This document shows, in pieces, positions 34,892 through 40,394 of a stretch of 40,394 bases of DNA. The stretch is from an uncultured Selenomonadaceae bacterium (GTDB lineage Bacteria > Bacillota > Negativicutes > Selenomonadales > Selenomonadaceae), in NCBI GenBank assembly GCA_905234395.1, contig CAJOHG010000021.1, forward strand, positions 21,052 to 61,445. The letters run 5' to 3'. The notes beneath the pieces are model-generated. The model was not told where the DNA came from and searched no databases. It saw nothing but the letters and a program-made list of their open reading frames with translations. The number at the start of each line of letters is the position of its first letter. Position 1 is the first letter of the stretch. Position numbers and translations under genes: made by a program.

Positions 34892-36469
34892 TTGAAACGA
34901 GTAATTTTTTTCGTGCTAATGTGTCTGATGATTTTGTCGTCGACAGCCGCCGCGCAGGGCAAAAAAATTTTATATGTGCCGATTGACAGTCGCCCGTGCA
35001 ATTTGTTTCAAGTGGTTGAAGTCGCTGAAAAAGTCGGCTACGAAATTTTGACGCCGCCCGCAGAATTTTTGGGCACGAGAGAAAATCGCGGTGACCCGGA
35101 GGCAATGTGGCAATGGCTCAACGAAACTGCAATGCAAGCCGACGCCGCCGTCCTGTCGACCGATTCGCTGATCTACGGAAGTTTGGTTGCCTCGCGCGTG
35201 CACAATTTGACGGCAGAAACGATTATGGAACGCGCTCAACGTTTCAAGGCTTTTCACGAAAAATTTCCGTGGTTGCCGATTTACGCCATTGGCACCATCA
35301 TGCGCACGCCGCGTACAGGCAGCAATTCAAGCATTGAGCCGGAATATTATAAAGAGTATGGCGCAAAATTTTTCAACTACACCGCGCTGGTCGATAAACA
35401 GGAAATTTCAAAGCTTAACGGCAAAGAGCGTCGTGCGTTCAAAGAATTAGAGGCGGACATCCCGAAAGAATATCTTGACGATTGGTTTAAACGCCGTGCC
35501 AAAAATTCAAATGCCAACGAACTTTTCATTCAATATGCTCGCGAAGGCGTTTTGAATTATTTTCTGCTCGGTTGCGACGACAGCGCGATGTACAGTCAAA
35601 CGCACCGCGAAAGCCGTAAGTTAACCGAACTTTCAAGCGACCTGGGCAAAAATGTTGTGCAAGTCACTTCCGGCGCAGATGAACTCGGCATGTTGATGAT
35701 TGCTCGCGCCATCAATTACGATCGCATTTTGATGCCGTTCATTTCTGTAACCTACAACGAAGGCACAGGCAGTGAAACTTTTCCGTCCTATGGCAACGAG
35801 CCGATTGGCGTTTCGGTTGACGCGGCGATTATTGCTGTCGGCGGAATGAAAATTCATGCGCCAGAACGTGCCGATCTTGTCCTTGCCGTGAATACTCGCG
35901 CCAACGGAAAAACTTTTGAGGCGGCATCCAAAAAAAATCGCGGCAAGTTGCGCAGTGACGTTAAAAAATTCATGGAACCCGTTAAATATTTTGTCGCGAA
36001 AGGTTATCCCGTTGCAATAGCTGATATTTCTTTTGCCAACGGCTCCGACAACGCATTGATGAAACTTTTGAAACGTGACGACTTGCAATATAAAATTCGT
36101 GCTTACGGCGGCTGGAACACTGCCACGAACACGACAGGCTTTCTTATCGGCGCGGGAGTTTTGACGCCGCACATGACCGACAAAGACATTGCCGAACTTT
36201 TGACGACGCGCTACCTTGACGAATGGGCTTATCAGGCGAACGTTCGACAAGAGATTTTCGCCGCGAGCTATGGTATCGCCGGCAATGGCAACCCGATGAA
36301 TTTGCAGGACAAACTTCCGCCGCTTGAACGTCTGCTTAACGAGAAGATGAAAACTTTTGCCGCCGACAATCTGATTTTGCCGGGCAGATGGCGTCTTGAA
36401 GATTTGCAGTCGCGTTTACCGTGGCAGAGAATTTTTGAGTGCGATTCACGTTTCAAACTGATTGATTGA
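34892..36469 (+). CDS. DUF4127 family secreted protein
   Basis: 525 residues. A TTG at 34892 (8 nt after AAAGGAGG) is preferred over the ATG at 34886, which is too close to the ribosome binding site. A signal peptide (KRVIFFVLMCLMILSSTAAA) precedes the DUF4127 domain: ILYVPIDSRPCNLFQ, LTPPAEFLGTRENRGDP and AVLSTDSLIYGSLVASR. A second conserved block is GCDDSAMYSQTHRES and TSGADELGMLMIAR. The family is widespread in Firmicutes with no established function. It immediately precedes the TadG-like gene, 19 bp apart, suggesting a shared transcript. Confidence 0.88.
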   Translation: MKRVIFFVLMCLMILSSTAAAQGKKILYVPIDSRPCNLFQVVEVAEKVGYEILTPPAEFLGTRENRGDPEAMWQWLNETAMQADAAVLSTDSLIYGSLVASRVHNLTAETIMERAQRFKAFHEKFPWLPIYAIGTIMRTPRTGSNSSIEPEYYKEYGAKFFNYTALVDKQEISKLNGKERRAFKELEADIPKEYLDDWFKRRAKNSNANELFIQYAREGVLNYFLLGCDDSAMYSQTHRESRKLTELSSDLGKNVVQVTSGADELGMLMIARAINYDRILMPFISVTYNEGTGSETFPSYGNEPIGVSVDAAIIAVGGMKIHAPERADLVLAVNTRANGKTFEAASKKNRGKLRSDVKKFMEPVKYFVAKGYPVAIADISFANGSDNALMKLLKRDDLQYKIRAYGGWNTATNTTGFLIGAGVLTPHMTDKDIAELLTTRYLDEWAYQANVRQEIFAASYGIAGNGNPMNLQDKLPPLERLLNEKMKTFAADNLILPGRWRLEDLQSRLPWQRIFECDSRFKLID

Positions 36470-36488
36470 GTTGTAAGGAGTATGCAGT

Positions 36489-38322
36489 ATGTTTGACAAG
36501 CTTAAGAAAATAACATGGGGGGGGGTGTAATAATCGCGGACAAATTTTGGTGTTTCATGCCTTTCTGTTTCCGCTGATGTTTTTGTTCGTCGGCGTCGCA
36601 GTGGATCTCGGTTGGTATTATCTGACGGTGTCGCGAATGCAAAATGCTGCTGATGCGGCAGTCACAGCCGGCGTCCAAAAATTTTTAAGCGGTGGCGACG
36701 AAAGTTTATATTCCGATTACAAAGACAGCGCGCTTATCGATAAAGTACCGAGCCACGTCATCAAAGATCCCGTCACCGGCGAGGCGCACATAGCTGACCG
36801 CGACAAGAGCGACGGCGACACCGAAGCTAAAGTTTACGTCAAGAAAAACATTGCTAAGGATTCGGCGACATGGAGCGACGACAAAATTGCTGACGATTGG
36901 ACGAAAAACGACACGAGCTTTAAAAGTGTCCTTTGGGGCTACGATATGGAAGACAAGAACACGCTTTATTATCAAGTGGTGCTGGAAGCAGACGTTGCGC
37001 ATCTTTTTATGCCCGGCTGGTTTGAGCCAATGCACGCCACAGTTTCGGCGGTATCAAAGCTCACGCGCTACTATTTGCCCAAAACCTTACCGACTTACGA
37101 GCACGAGAAAGGTCCAAATCTTTTTGAGCAGATGAAAGCCGTCGAACTTGCGGAGACTTACGACAGCTGGGATACCATTCGCGACAAGTACATTGCGATT
37201 TATCAGGCGGAACATCCCGGCGCAAGCGTGGCAGAAGCTCGCACAAATTACGGGCGACCAATGGCAAATGCACGCAGCGTTGTTTCGACGGGCAACTGGA
37301 CTGTAAGCGGCAAAAAATATCGCACGGAGACTTTGACGCTCACGGGCAACAATACCAATCAAACCAACAAAGATGACATCTTTATCGATTGGCAAGCAGA
37401 CATCACCACAAAGGTTACAACTAATGGCGACGTGACGAGTACATCGGGCGGTTGGAATAAAAATGCGACTTCAACGAGTCTCAGTCAGAGGATTTACGGC
37501 TTGGTTAATTATGACGTGCCTCACGCGGTTCGCTCCGATAAATCGCCGCCCGATCCGCTTTACGCCAGAATAGAAAGCGAGCCCATGAACGCCGGTATCG
37601 GAACTTACGCCACGAGCTCCGTTCACCAGATTATCATCAATATAAACACCGCGAACACGGCTTACACGCTTGAAAAGATTGGCACGGACGAGAACGGCAA
37701 TGCGGTTTACAAGAAAGTTTACACGTATCGCCCGATACTGTTTTTCTATGAAGGTCCCGAAGATTTGAACGGCAAGACAGGCGGCGACCGCGACTCTCTG
37801 CCCGTGATTCTGAATCTCAACGCCGATTTTCGCGGAGTGCTCTTCGCGCCGAACAGTCCTGTCGTCGTCAACGGCAACGGTCACAGCTTCGAGGGCATGG
37901 TCATTGCAAAAAGTTTTGTTAAGTTGGCGACGAGCGGCACAAATAAAAATACCGACATCACCGGCTTGACTTTCTACACCGACAACTACGGCAACATTCA
38001 ATATCAAAAAAATTCCGACGGCTCCTACAAAACGATTCAGCCGACGATAGACCCGACGACCGACCCTGCGTTGATTTTGACCGATGAAGAGATTGAGCTG
38101 GGCGTGACCGTTCAATATAAATATTTCTTCCTGTTCGATGACAACGTGAAATTTTATAACAAAGACGACTTCAACTTGAGCAAATCGGTTTTTGACGCCT
38201 TCGACCAAGCTTTGATGACTGAGTACGGTTATTTGAACACGTTTAATCATACGCACGGATTCAAACGGCAATCTGATAGCGAACAAGGATTATCGCTCGA
38301 TAAACAATCTGTTCACGGTTGA
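36489..38322 (+). CDS. TadG-like Flp pilus/surface protein, frame broken by a G9 tract (phase OFF)
   Basis: The ATG at 36489, 8 nt after AAGGAG, opens MFDKLKKITWGG and then runs into a stop at 36528-36530 because of nine G at 36517-36525. With eight G the frame continues as NNRGQILVFHAFLFP and LMFLFVGVAVDLGWYYLT, then QNAADAAVTAG. This is the TadE/TadG N-terminal prepilin-like region (RGQ..FPxxxxFxGLAVDxG...LQNAADAA). The remaining ~560 residues are extracytoplasmic, with YRPILFFYEGPEDLNGK and DFRGVLFAPNSPVVVNGNGHSFEGMVIAKSF-type segments near 1260-1330 bp into the gene. An internal TTG at 36547 would skip the N-terminal signature and lacks a ribosome binding site. Confidence 0.85.
36517..36525 (+). 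repeat. Homopolymeric G9 tract near the start of the TadG-like gene
   Basis: Nine G after ATG plus 25 bases. In-frame lengths are 8, 11 or 5; nine gives a stop four codons later. It is an ON/OFF slippage switch candidate. Confidence 0.92.
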
Positions 38323-38356
38323 GGACGCTGTTCGCAGTGATTAACGGAGGATTTTT

Positions 38357-38665
38357 ATGCAGGAAAAATTTTTGATATCCGTCGCGTATCTTGTCGCAAT
38401 AAACGTCGTGACGTTCGCTCTTTACGCTTATGATAAATGGTGCGCTCAACATGACAAGTGGCGCGTCCGAGAAAGTACATTGTTGATTTTTGCAGTAATC
38501 GGCGGCTCAATCGGTGCGGTTGCGGCAATGGAAATTTTCCGTCACAAAACGTTGCACTTGAAATTCAAATTCGGCGTGCCGCTGATTTTCTTCCTGCAAA
38601 TAGTTTTAATCGGCGTTCTGCTGACAAATCCCGGCAACATAATCGACAAGCTTTTGGCACGGTGA
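38357..38665 (+). CDS. DUF1294 membrane protein
   Basis: 102 residues from the ATG at 38357 behind ACGGAGG. Two to three hydrophobic helices and the family motifs FALYAYDKWCAQHDKWRV, RESTLLIFAVIGGSIGA and FRHKTLHLKFKFGVPL. DUF1294 proteins are small membrane proteins of unknown function, sometimes fused to cold-shock domains; this one is not. Confidence 0.9.
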   Translation: MQEKFLISVAYLVAINVVTFALYAYDKWCAQHDKWRVRESTLLIFAVIGGSIGAVAAMEIFRHKTLHLKFKFGVPLIFFLQIVLIGVLLTNPGNIIDKLLAR

Positions 38666-38753
38666 AATTGTCTGAAAAAATTTTCTTGTCCGCGCAGGAT
38701 TGAAACGTTTTGGCGCGAAGTTTACAGAAATTTTTCGGGAGATTACGGTTTAA

Positions 38754-38987
38754 ATGGCTTATGACGGCGAATTATTACAACGTGGAATGCGTTGTTTGAT
38801 TGATAACTTGGGCATTATTGACGCGGAAAAATTTATCGCTCTGTTCACTCAAGAACAAATTCCCGATTATACGCAATGACAACGAGATTACTTTGACAGC
38901 ATGACGCCCGAAGAATTTAATGCCGGTTTGGAAGAATTTATGCGGAATCATCCCGAAGACAGCTGCGTCAAAGCGTGTGCTAAATAA
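38754..38987 (+). pseudogene. Small conserved ORF interrupted by an in-frame TGA
   Basis: Reading frame MAYDGELLQRGMRCLIDNLG, AEKFIALFTQEQIPDYTQ, stop (TGA at 38877-38879), QRDYFDSMTPEEFNAGLEE, ending at 38987; 77 codons in all. The TGA sits where related small proteins have Trp (DYTxWQ), so a single TGG-to-TGA change explains it. Such proteins often lie next to toxin genes, but none is intact here. Upstream 38699-38753 shows only a short piece, RIETFWREVYRNFSGD. Function unknown. Confidence 0.65.
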
Positions 38988-39009
38988 ATTTTGTAAAGGA
39001 GAGAGCTAA

Positions 39010-39219
39010 ATGAAGTCTGAATTCACGCTTAAGCTTGAGCGGTGCAAGGGTTGCGGAATTTGCGTTTCGTTTTGCCCGAAACAAGTTCTCGCACTCGACA
39101 CGCTCGGCAAAGTTTACGTCGCGAATCACGAAAATTGCATAGCGTGCGGTCAATGTGAGCTGCGTTGTCCCGACTACGCAATTTTCGTCGACAAAATCAA
39201 AAAGGAGGCGGCAAAATGA
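39010..39219 (+). CDS. korD: 2-oxoacid:ferredoxin oxidoreductase delta subunit (2x[4Fe-4S])
   Basis: 69 residues; ATG behind AAAGGAG. Two CxxCxxCxxxCP clusters (CKGCGICVSFCP and CIACGQCELRCP). It passes electrons within the Kor/Vor complex. The stop overlaps the ATG of the alpha subunit (ATGA). Confidence 0.93.
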   Translation: MKSEFTLKLERCKGCGICVSFCPKQVLALDTLGKVYVANHENCIACGQCELRCPDYAIFVDKIKKEAAK

Positions 39220-40346
39220 GCGCAAGATTGATGCAAGGCAACGAGGCTGTCGCGGAAGGCGCACTTAAAGCCGGCGTCAGATTTTTCGGCGGCTATCCTA
39301 TCACGCCTTCAACCGAAATCGCGGAGTCTTTGGCTAAGATGTTGCCTAAAGTCGGCGGTACTTTTGTTCAAATGGAAGACGAAATCGCAAGCATGGGCGT
39401 TATTCTCGGCGCGTCGCTTGCGGGCAAGAAAGTTTTGACTGCCTCTTCCGGTCCCGGCATAAGTTTAAAGCAAGAGCTTATCGGTTACGCCGCCGCAGCC
39501 GAAATTCCCGCCGTTATCGTCAATGTTCAGCGTGTGGGACCTTCGACGGGACAACCTACCGCTCCGAGTCAAGGCGATGTCATGCAAGCGCGTTGGGGCA
39601 CGCACGGCGACCATTCGATTATCGTTTTGAGCCCGTGGAGCGTCAAAGAGGCATTTGAAATCGCCGTTAAAGCCGTAAATTATGCCGAACGCTTCAGATC
39701 GCCCGTTATTTTGCTCACGGATGAGATTGTCGGACACTTGCGCGAAAATGTTGAGTTGCCCGCCGAAGTCGAAATTTATCCGCGTCGTGCACCTAAAATT
39801 TCCCGCGCTGAAGGTTATGAACCGTTCACACCCGACGATGATTTGGTTCCGAACGTCGCAAATTTCGGCGAAGGCTATCGAATTCACGTTACGGGACTGA
39901 TTCACGACGACACGGGCTTTCCAAGCGGCTCGCCTAAGGTCACTCGCGAACAAATTAAGCGTATGCACGATAAAATTTCCCGCGCTGAAGATGAGATTAT
40001 CGAAGTTCATCAAGAATTTATGGATGACGCCGAGTTTGCGGTAATTTCTTTCGGCGGAACTGCCCGCACCGCTTATGAAGCCGTCCTTAACGCCAGAAAA
40101 CGCGGAATTAAAGTCGGTTTCGTCCGCTTGATAACAATTTTCCCGTTCGCAGATAAAATTATCAGCCAAATCTCCAAAAATCTGCGCGGCATTCTCGTTG
40201 CGGAATTAAATTTCGGGCAAATCGTCTACGAAGTCGAACGCGCCGCCAAATGCTCCGTCAAACTCTGCGCCAAATACGATATGACTATCTTTGAGCCCGA
40301 AGAAATCGAAAAATCTATTGATGAACTCGTCGCGGAGGTGAAATAA
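39216..40346 (+). CDS. korA: 2-oxoacid:ferredoxin oxidoreductase alpha subunit
   Basis: 376 residues from the ATG at 39216 behind GGAGG (a longer start at 39165 lies in korD). Pyrimidine-binding subunit of the complex that oxidatively decarboxylates 2-oxoglutarate (or branched 2-oxoacids) to the CoA ester, giving reduced ferredoxin. Motifs: GGYPITPSTEIAE, MEDEIASMGVILGASLAG and RVGPSTGQPTAPSQGD. The operon order korD-korA-korB fits a 2-oxoglutarate-type enzyme, but Vor is not excluded. Confidence 0.93.
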   Translation: MSARLMQGNEAVAEGALKAGVRFFGGYPITPSTEIAESLAKMLPKVGGTFVQMEDEIASMGVILGASLAGKKVLTASSGPGISLKQELIGYAAAAEIPAVIVNVQRVGPSTGQPTAPSQGDVMQARWGTHGDHSIIVLSPWSVKEAFEIAVKAVNYAERFRSPVILLTDEIVGHLRENVELPAEVEIYPRRAPKISRAEGYEPFTPDDDLVPNVANFGEGYRIHVTGLIHDDTGFPSGSPKVTREQIKRMHDKISRAEDEIIEVHQEFMDDAEFAVISFGGTARTAYEAVLNARKRGIKVGFVRLITIFPFADKIISQISKNLRGILVAELNFGQIVYEVERAAKCSVKLCAKYDMTIFEPEEIEKSIDELVAEVK

Positions 40347-40347
40347 C

Positions 40348-40394
40348 GTGCGTTCCTACGAAAATTTCTTCAGACAGAATCGTTTGCCGCATTT
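40348..40394 (+). CDS. korB: 2-oxoacid:ferredoxin oxidoreductase beta subunit (partial)
   Basis: Only 15 codons are present: GTG at 40348-40350 with GGAGGTG upstream, reading MRSYENFFRQNRLPH. The LPH end leads into the thiamine-pyrophosphate subunit motif (WCPGCG) outside the window. Context supports KorB. Confidence 0.85.
   Translation, partial: MRSYENFFRQNRLPH

Noticed and set aside
36517..36525. G9 and G11 tracts as mere sequencing errors
   Set aside because: Not fully excluded, but both tracts are of the length and position typical of slippage switches and both would need one base less to be in frame; read data are needed.
38754..38987. TGA read as Trp or selenocysteine
   Set aside because: TGA is used as a normal stop by many genes in the window (for example the ATGA junctions) and no SECIS-like hairpin follows it.

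Overview
The window looks like chromosomal DNA of a diderm Firmicute, most likely class Negativicutes (Selenomonadales-like). Clostridial/bacillar-type housekeeping genes with strong AGGAGG ribosome binding sites and frequent TTG starts (rpmH-rnpA-yidD-yidC-jag, gyrB, lepA, pssA) sit beside lipid A genes (lpxC-fabZ-lpxA-lpxI), which implies an LPS outer membrane. The 2-oxoacid:ferredoxin oxidoreductase genes at the right edge suggest an anaerobe or facultative anaerobe. Class-level assignment is inference from gene content only.

Layout. 1-2226 (+): a left-truncated TPR protein and a PRC-barrel protein, both carrying in-frame 39-bp tandem repeats. 2313-5207 (-): hisIE, a type II NADH dehydrogenase and peptide deformylase. 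5508-9429 (-): a zinc-type macrodomain ADP-ribosylhydrolase, a class M sirtuin (SirTM), alanine racemase and a D-Ala-D-Ala carboxypeptidase, tightly packed. 9488-11882 (-): tRNA-Pro, jag, yidC, yidD, rnpA, rpmH. 12019-13047 (+): an orphan iron/phosphonate-type binding lipoprotein. 13048-15027: a graveyard with a duplicated gene tail, a receiver-domain remnant, an HNH nuclease ORF, and a decayed operon (PEP-hydrolase/TIM-barrel protein, AraC tail, Tm-1-like UPF0261 protein). 15041-17275 (-): a large hybrid sensor kinase. 17379-18114 (+): a small secreted beta-repeat protein and two tRNA-Val genes. 18290-20797 (-): pssA, a SIS-domain isomerase, a GutIIA-like protein and a coiled-coil tail-anchored protein. 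20900-23337 (+): gyrB and a small membrane protein. 23397-32493 (-): a CatB-like acetyltransferase broken at a poly-G tract, a glucosaminidase/TPR lipoprotein, a frameshifted trpS, a FecCD permease, a C69 dipeptidase and the lipid A operon. 32657-40394 (+): lepA, a thioesterase, a DUF4127 protein, a TadG-like surface protein interrupted at a second poly-G tract, a DUF1294 protein, a nonsense-mutated small ORF and korDAB.

The most striking signal is a pair of long G homopolymers on coding strands: G9 ten codons into a TadG-like pilus/surface gene and G11 between the two halves of a CatB-like acetyltransferase. In both, loss of a single G restores one long reading frame, the expected signature of slipped-strand phase variation of surface features. 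Other leads are a SirTM/macrodomain pair with no GcvH-L or lipoate ligase beside it, a family of three dispersed palindromic intergenic repeats abutting gene ends, and several fresh gene inactivations (trpS frameshift, Trp-to-stop in a small ORF, operon decay).
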